From Trichomonas vaginalis G3 (Eukaryota; Parabasalia; Trichomonadida; Trichomonadidae), in NCBI RefSeq assembly GCF_026262505.1, contig NC_067203.1:22301411-22365410 (forward strand): a DNA stretch of 64,000 nt, given 5' to 3'. Below are positions 1 to 10,366 of the stretch, piece by piece. How positions within the stretch are numbered: the first letter of the stretch is position 1; each line of letters starts with the position of its first letter. Position numbers and translations under genes: made by a program. A model generated the notes under the pieces. The model ran no database searches. It was not told where the DNA came from and saw only the letters and a list, made by a program, of their open reading frames with translations.

Positions 1-3000
1 AACTTCATAAGTTGGAATTGGAGTATTTTCGGATTTTGGAGTAAATTCGATTTTGACTTTTGATACATCTCCTAAAATGTAGATTGGAATACGAATTGGA
101 GTTGTTTGAATGCATCTTAATATACCAGGAACATCAGCTTTAAGAGCACTAAATGAAGGAATGACAGTGTCTCCTTGAAAATTGATTGCTGCAATGCTGA
201 AAACAGATTCGTTTGCATCTGTGAAATCAACTGAAATTGAACTTGTATCAATCATTTCGAGATTTGGTTTACATATTTGTTCATTTAGAAGATCATTATT
301 CGGATTTTCAACTGTTTCAATTTGGGATAGAATTGACTGATGCTCATTTACATAATTATCATGATCTTTAATAATTCCTTCCAGATCATTTACTATTTTA
401 AGTGCATTATCTGGTGTTACATTTGGATTTGCGCTGAATTTTGGAAGCAGGTACTTCTTAAATTCATCTAAATAACAGATATATGGTTGGATGTATTCAA
501 ATGATTCTCTTAAATCATCAACTGTGTATTCCTCATTATTATATTCAAAGATTACTTCTGATTCTGGACCAAGATATTTATATAAATCATTGGGATGATT
601 TGCTAATTCATCATTCAATTGTTTCCATTTTGAAATAATATCGTCAACACTGATTTTTTCTTGCAATAATTCGGTATTTTTAGAAACCTTTACTTTGAGT
701 AATTCAAATGGACTTGGAATTTCAATTTCGTCAATGAACACTTCTGGAACATAAATAAATGTCTGGCAGTTTTCTTTGAAAATGAAGTTAACCTGAATTT
801 CTGGATCGTCTTTGTTTGTGAACAAGATATTGTCACTTATCTGATTATTGATATAGATCAATGCAATTTCGGTTTCATATTCTGCGGGATCTTCATCATC
901 TAATCATTTCAAGAACTCGTATAACTTAGAGGCATCAAAAAATTCTGTAATTTCTGTTGGATCTTCATACCAATCGAACTCTGTAATTTTGTCCAAAATT
1001 GACCACATGCAGCTTGAATAGATCTCATAGTAGTTAATGGCAGAATAGTTAGTTCTCAAAAATGTGATTGGATCTTTATACATAACTGCAGTTTCAAGAT
1101 CAGACAGTAAGCTTTGAATCTTATATTCTTTTTGTTTTATTGTTTCTTTCAATTTTTCAATCTCTGAATTAGCGTAATTCATGAAAAATCCAACTGGATT
1201 CAAAAGGAGAGATGATTGATTCTGAATAAATGAATTCCATTTTTCTTCTGTCAAAGGTTTGCATAGTTTCAAACAATTATCCAAGTATTGTTTGAAGAAT
1301 TTATTGATTTTGATTACATATTCAGAATCGTTCGAATATGTTGCTGCTTGGACAATCGAGTCATGCAACAAGGAAGTGAAGAATTTCTTGAAACAATATG
1401 GCGGATCTGACAATGATAATGAAACAATGATTGATTTCTTATTTTCATTTTCAGCCAACAAACTTTGTAACTTTTTATTGATGACTACTTTCATTTCAGT
1501 TGTAAGTTTGTCCGATTCGAAAGTGATTTGATTGATAGAAGATACAATTCTAAGCATGAACAAACCAAATGTTAAATTCTTCTTTGATTTGTCAATGAGA
1601 TTTAAGAAATCAGGGTTTTTGATTAAGAACAAACCTTGCGCTGGGAACTTATCTACATATTCTTCTTCAATGTATTCACTATGAATGCAATCTATAGCAT
1701 CTAAATATTTTGTGTTTACTGTTTGAGTCAAATTCATATAAAGTGAATTGTCGGAAAATTGATCTGCCAGTTCTTTAATATCTTTGAAGATTTTGTTGAA
1801 TTTCTTGGAACAGAAATCAAGAATAATTGCTTTGGGATACTCTGGAAATCTTATTGGTAAGTTTATGTCATACTTTCTATTGTTCTTGACAATGTAATTA
1901 TTCCATGCATTATTAATTGTCTTTATCTTGTTAGTGTAAGAATTGAGCTTGGAAATTAGTTTATTAACATCGATCAATTGTTTATCAACTGAATACATTT
2001 GGTTTAAGTATTTGTCATAAATTTTAAGAAGAATTTCATTGGAATCTTCTTCACTTAATTTGATTGAAGAATTTTCGTATTTCTTTAAGAATTTTCCAAC
2101 ATCATAATCGCGTTTATACAACTCTAAAAGACTTGAAATACAACGATCTTTGGTCGAAAGATTTTCGTAATTGTTCATATCAGATGAGAAATCCATTAAA
2201 ATTTCAAATCATTTAATGTCTTCATTATCGGGATCGATATTTGTAACATATGATTGAAGTTTATCATATGAGCGCGGCTTGTTTAACTTGACTTGTTTGA
2301 TTATTTCTTCTTGATTATTAATTATCGGAACCCATACCAACTTTCGAGTCAATTCAAACAAATCTGATAATTCTGGATCGTTGTGATTGTACCAATTCCT
2401 TTCATCTTCTGTATTGATAATTCTTTCATTGAATGTATTCTGGAACTTTTTAAGCAAATTTGAAAATGAAAATGAAGACATCGGGATTTCTTTAGCAATT
2501 ATTTTCATTATTTCAATGATATTTGATAAGTCAGTTGATGATAGAGAATTAGCAACTTCATCGACAACAATTGTCTGCGATGGCAAAAATCCAAATGACA
2601 TAAATATTGAAATCAAATCATAAAACTTTGAAAGCAAATTATAATCACAGGATGAAAATGATAAGTTGCCTTCTTCAAAAAGAGGCTTATATAGTTCATT
2701 AAAGCAATCAGAAATTGAATCAATTCCATCAACATTGAAATACAAATTTGGATAGCGGAAAATATCATTCTTGTTTTCATCAGTAACTAATTTTGGATCA
2801 ATTTTTTCTTTAGCGAAATGCTCTGGTAAAACCTTTCCATATGTCGGATATGTTTTAGAAAAGAATAGAATGTCATTCCGAACGCCTTCCAACGTGCTAT
2901 CAGAAGATTGACTTGAAAGCAAAGTTCCCAAATCTCGTGCTTTGATACTCTCATCCATATCTGTGATTTTTTCCAATAAATTAATCATCCTTTGTAAGTA

Positions 3001-5195
3001 AAGCTTATCAATGTACCAGTTTGGTTTTTTAACATTCTCGAATTCCATTTTTAACATATCTTTCATTTTGACAACAGTATCTTTTTTGATTAATTGAATT
3101 TTAGTATGCTGAAGTATTGAATAAAGACCGATAATAGGTTTGTCATTTGTGATAGCTTCTTCAATTAAAGCATCCAATTTTTTCATATCAATATCAATGG
3201 CCACGTTTTCATTTATTTTTGTCAATTTATCGATAAGATCTGAATCTACTTCTTTATCGAAAGCATCGATAGTGTCTTGATTATATTGACTACTGTCGAT
3301 TTCGCTGATCTTTTTATTGTATGCTGGGATCAATGCACTCATGATTTGAGAGTATTCAATTGGTTGTTCTTTACAATTATTTATAGATATGAATATTCTA
3401 GATAAGGATCTACCTGTCAATTCATTATGTTTCTCTCGCATTTCGAAATGACAACGGCCGATTTTAGCAGCAACTGTTATTCTGTCTGTTTCAGTACCGT
3501 TATTTAATTTATATTTCTTATCTGGTAATTGTAACAGTGAAATTGTTGCGATTGTTTGGATATCATTATCAATTGGTTCCATCTTAAGAATTGCACATCT
3601 AGAAAGAATTGTTTGTGGAAGACGAGTCTTTCTATGTGCTCCAACATTGTTATATGCAAATATCACTCTAAACTTATCATTGATCTTAATTTTTGATTCG
3701 AATGAATTAGATGAATAAGTAATGCCTTCATCGACTTCATACAAATTCAAGGATGGCTTGAAATCAAGCAAAGTGATAAATCTTTCCCAGCTATGATTTT
3801 CTTTTTATCAATTTTCAAAATCGAAGCAGTTCCAGAAGGCTCGATAGTAATTTCAATTTTCTCCCATGGATGATTGACTCTTTGGCTGATCTTTCGTTCA
3901 ACTGAAGTGATTTCTCTTAATAAATAATTGAATTGTTTCGTGTCTAAATATTTATCTAATTTGGAATACAATTCACAATTTCTTGTGTTATTTAATTCAA
4001 AGTTTTTAACAATGTCATCAACATTTTTGCATACTTCCTTCATTTCATTTTGATCGTATTGATCTCGCTTGAAGTAAATTGATGATTTCTTAAGTGATTG
4101 TGGAACTTTTCCTGAAGCAATTCCAATAATGGAAAATCTTCCTTTCTTCTCTGTTTCACCATTTGTCTTCATGATCATTGATTCTGGATTATTGTCAAAT
4201 AAACATGTTAAAGCATCAACTAGGCTTGGTGATGCGAGATTCAATTCTTCAATGATGATTAATGATTTAACTTATGATTTTTCACTGACAGCATTGAAAA
4301 GTTTTGTCGGAATGTAATCGAAAGTATTGCTTTCATTATCATTTTTAATTGAATATCTTCCAAACAAATCTTCAACTGTTGTTGATCCAGATAATTGGAT
4401 TCTGATAACATTTTGCTTATTAGCGAAATCCTGCATCAAATTGGCAACATAATCAGCAACTAATGACTTCCCTGTTCCTGATGGTCCACGAATAATGATT
4501 GGAATATCGAGCGACAAAGCAGAGAAGATTCTGTCACACATTGTTTGAGTTGTTTTAGTGAAAACAATGTTTGTTTTCGTCAGATCAGATGAAGAAAATG
4601 AAAGGATATAATCATTATCGGATTTCAAGATACCATTTTCTAGTTTCAAAGGTGTTATGCCGTTTTGACGTTCAGGATCTTCTTTACCTACAATTCTTGC
4701 TGCTTGTTCTTCCAATATCTCTCTTGGAATTTCTTCTGAAGTGTTGCGATCCCTACTGTGGATTGTTTTGATTTTTTCAATGATTGATTTCATTAGAATC
4801 AATTTATGGAAATCAAATTTCTCAACATAATTATCGGAGAATCCTGTGATTTCTTGTACTTCTTTATTAGTGTATTTCTTGACCGTAATGATGTTGAATC
4901 TTGATTTAATTGCCTCAGAAATCTTGTTGATGTCTTCTAAAGAGCACAAAGCAATTATTCTAAACTTTGTCTTCATATCACTACTTATCTTAATAAGTTT
5001 ATCATTTTGTGGAGTAATTGTATTTGTGTAATCTTCTGTTAATGTTAATTCTGGCTCAATTGAAAGCAATTCGTTGAATCTTTCAATGACAGATGTTGGT
5101 GGCTTGGCAAAGTTCTTTATGATTATAGGAGATTGTCTATAAAGATAATGAGTAATTAATCCTGGTTTGAAGACTGTTGTTAGATTGGTAGAATG
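1..5195 (-). pseudogene. Midasin/RNF213-like tandem AAA+ ATPase, decayed and truncated
   Basis: The minus strand reads as one long coding remnant from about 5195 down past the left edge. It begins inside one AAA+ module (residues PTSVIERFNELL, then a sensor-like stretch FRIIALCSLEDINKISEAIKSRF). A second module follows, with a Walker A motif GPSGTGKS near 4470-4495 and a Walker B LIIIEELNLASPS near 4230-4262. Its sensor/arginine-finger region (LPQTILSRCAIL) lies near 3600. The rest is a long helical region without a motif I recognise. The frame is interrupted by in-frame stops at 4272-4274 (TAA), 2209-2211 (TGA) and 904-906 (TGA), and by a one-base frame change near 3775-3790. The reading stays open from 903 to base 1 in the same frame as before. 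The 5' end is missing: a stop lies at 5196-5198 and only noncoding-looking DNA lies upstream. The tandem AAA layout and the E-L-N-L-A-S-P-S Walker B context resemble midasin and related giant ATPases; exact family is inferred. Confidence 0.75.
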
Positions 5196-5198
5196 TTA

Positions 5199-5624
5199 AC
5201 AAAGAAGAGCATGCTATATAAATCCTGAAGAATTTCAGATCATGTTTTGGATTTGATTCAACAATTCGAGTTCCATCATGATACTATGAAACTATGTATC
5301 TATCAACTTACTTGATCATAACTGATAGAGGTCAAGACCATAAATAATCGCTATATCCGACCTAATAAGATGATCATATTTTATCTAAAACTCATCTAAC
5401 TTAAAATCGATTTTCCAATGAAGATTACAGAAGGATGGAAGCAAGCAATATAAATATCAAGAAACAATTTTTATCCTCAAATGACGTTCGATTTTGAATT
5501 CTAGGAAATCGATTTCCATTGTTATAATTTTCGAGTTTTTGTAAATGGATTATATTTACGATATCTATTCATCGTTTTCATAATATTGATCATCCGGTGA
5601 TTTACAAAAACCGCAATTTTTTCG
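5199..5624. other. Intergenic, no gene seen
   Basis: AT-rich DNA between the broken ATPase and the Rab gene. I see no open frame of note and no clear initiator motif. Confidence 0.6.
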
Positions 5625-6209
5625 ATGTCAACTCTTAAGGGCAAAGTTGTTCTTGTAGGCGATACAAGTGTCGGCAAAACAGCCATTGTCAACTGCTTCA
5701 ACAGGCTCTCTATTGATGTTTCCCCAACAATTGGAGCTAATTCAATCACCTGCAATGTTAAACTTGATTCTGGCGAAACAGTACAATTAAACATATGGGA
5801 TACAGCTGGCCAAGATGATTTCCAGTGCTTGGTTCCAATGTATGCTCGTTGCGCTCAAGTTGCTTTAGTTGTTTACGATCAAACACAACCATCAAGCTTC
5901 GCAAGCACTGAAAAGTGGATTGACCACATGAAGAATTCCGTCGGCGTACCAAATGTATTCCTTGTCGGTAACAAGATGGATCTTAATGAAGTTGTTGAAA
6001 CCGAAAAGGCTATTGAGTTCGCAGAATCCCATCAAGTTAAGTTCTTTAGAACATCAGCTTTAAACGGTAATGGCGTTGATGATCTTTTCCAGGAAATTGC
6101 TATTGTTGTTAATACTCCAGAGAAACAATCTGAGGAAGTTCAACCTGTGTTCAAGACAGATGTTCACTTAGAAGAAACAAAGGATAAGAAGAAAACTGGA
6201 TGCTGCTAA
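5625..6209 (+). CDS. Rab-family small GTPase
   Basis: A 194-residue Ras-superfamily GTPase that should cycle between GTP and GDP to direct vesicle traffic. Visible motifs: P-loop GDTSVGKT (residues about 12-19), switch I threonine in SPTIGAN, switch II WDTAGQ, the NKMD guanine-specificity motif and the TSA (G5) motif. The C-terminus KKKTGCC is a polybasic tail ending in two cysteines, the usual double geranylgeranylation site of Rab proteins, so a membrane location is expected. Length is normal for the family. The protein starts at MSTLKGK, immediately before the first beta strand. The stop codon overlaps TAAA, a trichomonad polyadenylation-type context. No TCA-type initiator is evident upstream. 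The Rab subclass cannot be fixed from motifs alone; trichomonads carry many divergent Rabs. Confidence 0.95.
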   Translation: MSTLKGKVVLVGDTSVGKTAIVNCFNRLSIDVSPTIGANSITCNVKLDSGETVQLNIWDTAGQDDFQCLVPMYARCAQVALVVYDQTQPSSFASTEKWIDHMKNSVGVPNVFLVGNKMDLNEVVETEKAIEFAESHQVKFFRTSALNGNGVDDLFQEIAIVVNTPEKQSEEVQPVFKTDVHLEETKDKKKTGCC

Positions 6210-6492
6210 AAAAATTTTGAACTCTTAGTTATTGTGAAATAAATGGTTTGTATCAATCAAAGATGACAACTATATATCCTCGTTATACATTTTTTTTTAT
6301 TTAAGTAAATAACTTTCAAAATTTTATAATTTTCTTTTTGTTTGCATTGTTTTCACCTAAAATGTGTTTTAGATTGTGAAGGTATTGAAACATTATCATT
6401 GAAAATTGGTCATTAGACTAATTGAGAGGTTTTTGTCGAGAAAAATTAGCTATATTATATCAGAAACAGTTCTTTGGAAGAAAGAATGTCAA

Positions 6493-6574
6493 GCTACTAT
6501 GGCCGAGCGGTCTAAGGCGTTGGATTCAAGTCCCAATACCGCGAGGTTCCTGGGTTCGAACCCCAGTGGTAGCA
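6493..6574 (+). tRNA. tRNA-Leu (anticodon CAA)
   Basis: An 82-nt class II tRNA. The acceptor arm pairs GCTACTA with TGGTAGC, followed by discriminator A. The D arm has the GG of the D loop. The anticodon arm is TTGGA / TTCAAGT / CCCAA with anticodon CAA at positions 34-36, and the stem has an A-C mismatch at 31-39. The long variable arm (TACCGCGAGGTTC) is typical of leucine tRNAs. The T arm is CTGGG-TTCGAAC-CCCAG. There is no intron. Box A and box B internal promoter sequences are the D- and T-arm regions. Confidence 0.95.
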
Positions 6575-6579
6575 TTTTT
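6575..6579 (+). terminator. RNA polymerase III T-run terminator
   Basis: Five T residues directly follow the discriminator base of the left tRNA-Leu, the usual Pol III termination signal. Confidence 0.8.
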
Positions 6580-6875
6580 GCTTTTTGAAAACTCATCCAT
6601 TGGCGGAATTTAATGACTGATTTTTGATATCAATATTCATGTATCGATGCCACAAGGAATCAACACAACTAATTTGCAAATACCTATTATTTATTCTGCT
6701 CAGACCTTCTTTTAGAAAAACACAGGTTCCAACATCTCAACTCAAAAGAAAATCATTTACTTATTAGAAGAGTTGGAGTTATGCAAAAACATCATATGAT
6801 AATGTCTTTAGGTTTGTCAAGTGAATTATACATCAAAATATTATATGTTACCCAATGGATGAGTTTTCAAAAAGC

Positions 6876-6880
6876 AAAAA
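6876..6880 (-). terminator. RNA polymerase III T-run terminator
   Basis: Five T residues on the minus strand directly after the right tRNA-Leu. Confidence 0.8.
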
Positions 6881-6962
6881 TGCTACCACTGGGGTTCGAA
6901 CCCAGGAACCTCGCGGTATTGGGACTTGTATCCAACGCCTTAGACCGCTCGGCCATAGTAGC
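6881..6962 (-). tRNA. tRNA-Leu (anticodon CAA), variant at position 33
   Basis: Second, inverted copy of the 82-nt tRNA-Leu. All stems and the anticodon CAA match the left copy. The single difference is in the anticodon loop: the base before the anticodon is A (loop TACAAGT) where the left copy has T (TTCAAGT). That position is U33, almost invariant in tRNAs and needed for the U-turn. This copy may therefore be impaired or a gene in early decay, although the rest of the fold and the terminator are intact. Confidence 0.88.
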
Positions 6963-7177
6963 TTGACATTCTTTCTTCCAAAGAACTGTTTCTGATATAA
7001 TATAGCTAATTTTTCTCGACAAAAACCTCTCAATTAGTCTAATGACCAATTTTCAATGATAATGTTTCAATACCTCTTAATTTATTTTCATTTAAATAAG
7101 TATAGCTCTCTATTCTATACTATTTTTCTCTGTTCCAATAAGTTTTGTCAAAAAACGTACTTATTACAATCCATAAA

Positions 7178-7765
7178 ATGTTCTCAATTGTTGACGTTCC
7201 ATTCTTACAGACAGGACTTGGCAATTTCTTATCTGCTCATGCAGTTAACATTCATGTTACAAAGCACCATCAAGCCTATGTCGATACTGCAAATAAATTA
7301 GTCCCAGAATCAGAATTTGCAGGTCAAACACTTGAACAAATTATCAAAACATCAACAGGAGCTATTTTCAACAACTGCTCTCAACATTTTAACCACTCTT
7401 TCTTCTGGATGTGCTTCAGTTATAACATTTCAAATCCGAGTGACAAAGTTTTGGACTTTTTCTCCAAAGCCTTTGGATCATTAGACAAATTCAAAGACAC
7501 TTTTGTTAATAAAGCATCAACAATCTTCGGCTCTGGCTGGTGTTACCTTGTTTTGAAGCCAGATCAGACTGTTGAAATTATTCAATATTCAAACGCAAAC
7601 AATCCAATCAAGGATGGATACTTCCCAATTCTTTGCATTGATACTTGGGAACATGCCTGGTATATTGACTACGAAAATAGAAAGGCTGAGTACTTCATGA
7701 GATTCTGGAACTACGTTAGCTGGGATTTCGTTGAGAGTCGCCTTCAATTAGCCAAAATCATTTAA
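7178..7765 (+). CDS. Iron superoxide dismutase
   Basis: A 195-residue Fe-type superoxide dismutase converting superoxide to oxygen and hydrogen peroxide, an important defence in an oxygen-sensitive anaerobe. I chose MFSIVDVPFLQTGLGNFLS as the start because it aligns with the usual N-terminus; an upstream in-frame start would add 11 residues of no evident function. Metal ligands fit the family: His26 in NIHVTKHH, His73 in QHFNHSFFW, and Asp/His in DTWEHAWY near residues 155-160. Gln69, two helical turns from His73, is the residue typical of iron rather than manganese enzymes. There is no targeting presequence, so it is probably cytosolic. Several SOD copies are known in T. vaginalis. Confidence 0.95.
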   Translation: MFSIVDVPFLQTGLGNFLSAHAVNIHVTKHHQAYVDTANKLVPESEFAGQTLEQIIKTSTGAIFNNCSQHFNHSFFWMCFSYNISNPSDKVLDFFSKAFGSLDKFKDTFVNKASTIFGSGWCYLVLKPDQTVEIIQYSNANNPIKDGYFPILCIDTWEHAWYIDYENRKAEYFMRFWNYVSWDFVESRLQLAKII

Positions 7766-8093
7766 TTTGATAATTTTTTTTTCATATATCCATTAAAGAA
7801 CTTATTTGTACAAACATCGATTCCTTTTAAGGAATGCAGATATTCTTTTTAGTTTTTTTAAATTATATTTTATATAATTTTTTTGAAAAATAGAAAAATT
7901 GAGAATAATTCGTTTATTATTTTTCATCCATTGCTTCTATTGATTTTAAATCTTAAGAAAATTCTTTCTAGCTACATAAATAAGAGAAAAATTAATGCAT
8001 TAAAGTCTTATCCTGTAGAATTGGAAGATCATTTCAATTGTATTGAGATGTTATATCCATATTTTGACATAGTATATAGCTTGAACATGTTGT
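7766..8093. other. Intergenic, no convincing gene
   Basis: AT-rich. An open frame at 7883-8158 runs into the repeat element and has low-complexity Lys/Ile/Leu composition, so I do not call it a gene. AGTATATAGCTTGAACA near 8070 recurs just beyond the far end of the repeat at about 8799. Confidence 0.6.
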
Positions 8094-8332
8094 GCATGAA
8101 AATTCGGTTCACTTCACTTCTGACAAAAGTGACAAGTTTACATGGCAAAAATATATAGGGTATTTTTTTTTAAAAGTAGTTATCTTTGTAATGCATGAAA
8201 ATTCAGTTCAATTCATTTTTGACACTTTACATATATCATATTGCAAAAAAGTTTTTAAAATATGATGTATGAATAAGAGTATGATTGGTATAGATTTGGG
8301 TTGTATAAATGTGATTGAACAATTGTTAATGG

Positions 8333-8388
8333 AAAGTTCAAAAACTTGGGTGCAATCAGTTCTGATTGCACCCAAGTTTTTGAACTTT
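8333..8388. repeat. Perfect hairpin, 27-bp arms, 2-nt loop
   Basis: Arms start AAAGTTCAAAAACTTGGG and end in CAATCAG. The mirrored arm follows after a two-base loop. Confidence 0.97.
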
Positions 8389-8392
8389 GTAT

Positions 8393-8453
8393 AAGGAATT
8401 GTTGGCTATGATGTACTGATCATGAATCAGTACATCATAGCCAACAATTCCTT
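8393..8453. repeat. Perfect hairpin, 28-bp arms, 5-nt loop (copy A)
   Basis: The arm begins AAGGAATTGTTGGCTATGA. The loop is CATGA. The same hairpin recurs at 8517-8577. The 11 bases left of it, GAACTTTGTAT, pair with bases right of copy B, so the two copies form the arms of a larger inverted repeat. Confidence 0.97.
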
Positions 8454-8469
8454 CCCAAACAACCCGAAA

Positions 8470-8499
8470 TTTGTCTGAATAGTTTAACATTCAGACAAA
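8470..8499. repeat. Hairpin, 11-bp arms, 8-nt loop
   Basis: TTTGTCTGAAT pairs with ATTCAGACAAA. It sits in the spacer between the two identical larger hairpins. Confidence 0.95.
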
Positions 8500-8516
8500 G
8501 TTTCCCGCTGTTTGCG

Positions 8517-8577
8517 AAGGAATTGTTGGCTATGATGTACTGATCATGAATCAGTACATCATAGCCAACAATTCCTT
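8517..8577. repeat. Perfect hairpin, 28-bp arms (copy B)
   Basis: Identical to the hairpin at 8393-8453, including the CATGA loop. Confidence 0.97.
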
Positions 8578-8880
8578 ATACAAAGTTCAATTTTCATATT
8601 TCATGTATGTAACTCTCTAAAACTATAAATCTGATTTTCATTTGGCAGATCCACTTCTTGTCTTTCCATTTTTTTTGAATCAATTTATACAAATAAACTT
8701 ATAAAACACAAAATTATTATTTTATAATATAATTCTTAGATAATACATCCGATATGTAAAGTGTCAAAAATGAAGTGAACCGAATTTTCATGCATTACAG
8801 TATATAGCTTGAACACATTAAAAAAAATATTATGGGGTTGATTTGGTGAAAGACCCCTCCGTTAATTCGATTTTTGTCTA

Positions 8881-10227
8881 ATGAAACCACAGTGGCTTTT
8901 ATTTAAAGAGAAGGAAGCAGCCAAAACTGGTATTTTAGACCTAAGTAAAGAATTCATTACAGATTTAAAGCTCATAAGGCCATCAAAAACAATTAAAGTT
9001 TTAAATTTAAGTTATTCAACAATAGAAAGCTTAGAAGGCTTACGAAAATTACCAAACATCGAAAAATTTATCGCAAACAATGCTGCAATTTCTTCATTAA
9101 AAGGTTTTGAAGCAATTTCAAATATTCGGTCAATTGAATTGCGCGATACTCCATTATCTAAAGAAAAATACTACAAGCTATCAATTGTTTTTGCATTTAT
9201 GAATATAAGAACGATAGATAATAAAAAGATTCCAGATTCTCTTTATAAAAAGGCCGAAACATATCCTGAAGAGTGCATTGACTTGCTAAATCTCGGCTGG
9301 AAATTGGAGTACCCATGTCCTACCCATGAACAGCTCGAATCTCTACGTGATCAAACAGAAATCATTAACAGTCCCGTTAAAACAACAAAACCGAAACAAA
9401 ATGACGAAAATGACTCTGATGATTTTACAGCGTTAGTTAAAAACGTTTTAAACAGACATGATAAAGTTGTTGAAAAAATTGACACAAAATTACAGAAATT
9501 ATTTGATTCTTCGCCTGATTTGAATGAAGAAACAGAAAGTGTAGTTTCTGTACAGGAATCAGAGCAATTACAAGAATCCCAAGTCAAAGATCAAGAAATT
9601 ATTTCATCTTTTGCTGAATCTTCAATTTCAAACTACCAGGCCAAGCCACTCAAAGAGCAGATCGTAGAATTACTCCAAGAATTCGGTTACAATCCTCTTT
9701 CATTAAAATCAAAAGATTTACTTGAACAAATAAGACAAATTTTAGCTTTATCAACAGAAAACCAATCCAATCATGATACAGAGCTTGAAATCAATGAAGA
9801 AGAGGAAGAAATCAAAGAAATTGAAGTTTCATCTCCAAAACAACAAAATATTCCTGTTCCAGTAGCCGAAGAAGACCTTCTCCAACCAGAAGAAGAGGAA
9901 GAAACAACTCAACTTGAGCGAGAAACAACTTCTCCTAAATTTGAAGATTCTATTGAGGAAGAAACACCAGAAAACGCAGAATTCAAAGAAGATCAAAACG
10001 AAGAATTCGAAAACGAGAACGTAACTTACGTATTTGGCGATGAAGAAGAAGATGGTTATTTAGAGCATCCAAACTTTGAAGAAGAAGACTTTGACATCGA
10101 TGCAAATCTCGAGCAGCTTAATTCCAAGATTTCTGAGGTAAATAGCATCATCGCAGCCCTTACAGAAGAAGAAATTAATGAAGATGAATCCGAAAACGAA
10201 TCAGATGGCCAAAACAAGGACCGGTAA
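8881..10227 (+). CDS. Leucine-rich repeat protein with acidic C-terminal tail
   Basis: 448 residues. Residues about 15-95 form a short SDS22-like LRR domain: LNLSYSTIESLEGLRKLPNIE, then ANNAAISSLKGFEAISNIRSIEL. A capping region follows at YKLSIVFAFMNIRTIDNKKIP. The middle is polar, with a likely coiled or helical stretch. From about residue 285 the protein is dominated by Glu, Asp, Ser and Thr runs (EEEEEIKEIE-like), ending in NKDR. The LRR type is used for protein binding, for example to phosphatase 1 or axonemal and cytoskeletal partners; the partner here is unknown. The start ATG is the first in the frame, and the stop overlaps TAAA. Confidence 0.8.
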   Translation: MKPQWLLFKEKEAAKTGILDLSKEFITDLKLIRPSKTIKVLNLSYSTIESLEGLRKLPNIEKFIANNAAISSLKGFEAISNIRSIELRDTPLSKEKYYKLSIVFAFMNIRTIDNKKIPDSLYKKAETYPEECIDLLNLGWKLEYPCPTHEQLESLRDQTEIINSPVKTTKPKQNDENDSDDFTALVKNVLNRHDKVVEKIDTKLQKLFDSSPDLNEETESVVSVQESEQLQESQVKDQEIISSFAESSISNYQAKPLKEQIVELLQEFGYNPLSLKSKDLLEQIRQILALSTENQSNHDTELEINEEEEEIKEIEVSSPKQQNIPVPVAEEDLLQPEEEEETTQLERETTSPKFEDSIEEETPENAEFKEDQNEEFENENVTYVFGDEEEDGYLEHPNFEEEDFDIDANLEQLNSKISEVNSIIAALTEEEINEDESENESDGQNKDR

Positions 10228-10350
10228 ATTTGTATATTTGTGTAGTTTAAATATTTGTTGATATTACTTTTGATTAGTAATTTTTTTTAATATGATTTCG
10301 TATTTTGATTTTTTTTATTGACCGTTTATTTGAAGTGAAATTGTAAACCG

Positions 10351-10358
10351 GCACTTTT
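10351..10358 (+). promoter_or_regulatory. Initiator-like motif GCACTTTT
   Basis: It differs from the trichomonad initiator TCACTTTT only in the first base. It would place the transcript start about 14 nt before the ATG of the EGF/TIG gene. Confidence 0.45.
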
Positions 10359-10366
10359 CTTTTATA

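Larger units (their letters stand above)
6381..6605 (+). repeat. Left arm of 225-bp inverted duplication carrying tRNA-Leu
   Basis: This segment recurs in inverted orientation at 6850-7074. Homology starts at GGTATTGAAACATTATC and runs through the tRNA and its terminator to CATCCATTGG. Apart from one base in the tRNA anticodon loop I find no difference by eye. The two arms are separated by about 244 bp of unrelated sequence. Confidence 0.92.
6850..7074 (-). repeat. Right arm of 225-bp inverted duplication carrying tRNA-Leu
   Basis: Reverse complement of 6381-6605, including 5' flank, tRNA and terminator. The two tRNA genes therefore point at each other. The near identity of the nonfunctional flanks implies recent duplication or conversion. 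Confidence 0.92.
8094..8799. repeat. MITE-like element with terminal inverted repeats and nested hairpins
   Basis: The left side holds two copies of a terminal motif beginning TGCATGAAAATTC (at 8094 and within TGTAATGCATG at 8187). The right end at about 8755-8799 is its inverted counterpart; about 45 bp pair with the 8187 copy, including GACACTTTACAT. The interior (8333-8590) is built from perfect palindromes, listed separately. The flanking AGTATATAGCTTGAACA occurs on both sides (about 8070 and 8799). No transposase is encoded. The structure resembles a non-autonomous DNA transposon, but I cannot assign a family. Confidence 0.75.

Noticed and set aside
6493-6962. Idea that the variant tRNA-Leu is an amber suppressor explaining the in-frame TAGs
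   Set aside because: The anticodon is CAA in both copies and reads UUG, not UAG. The difference is at position 33, outside the anticodon.
7883-8158. 91-codon plus-strand frame
   Set aside because: Low-complexity Lys/Ile/Leu composition, and it runs into the MITE-like repeat; no domain pattern.
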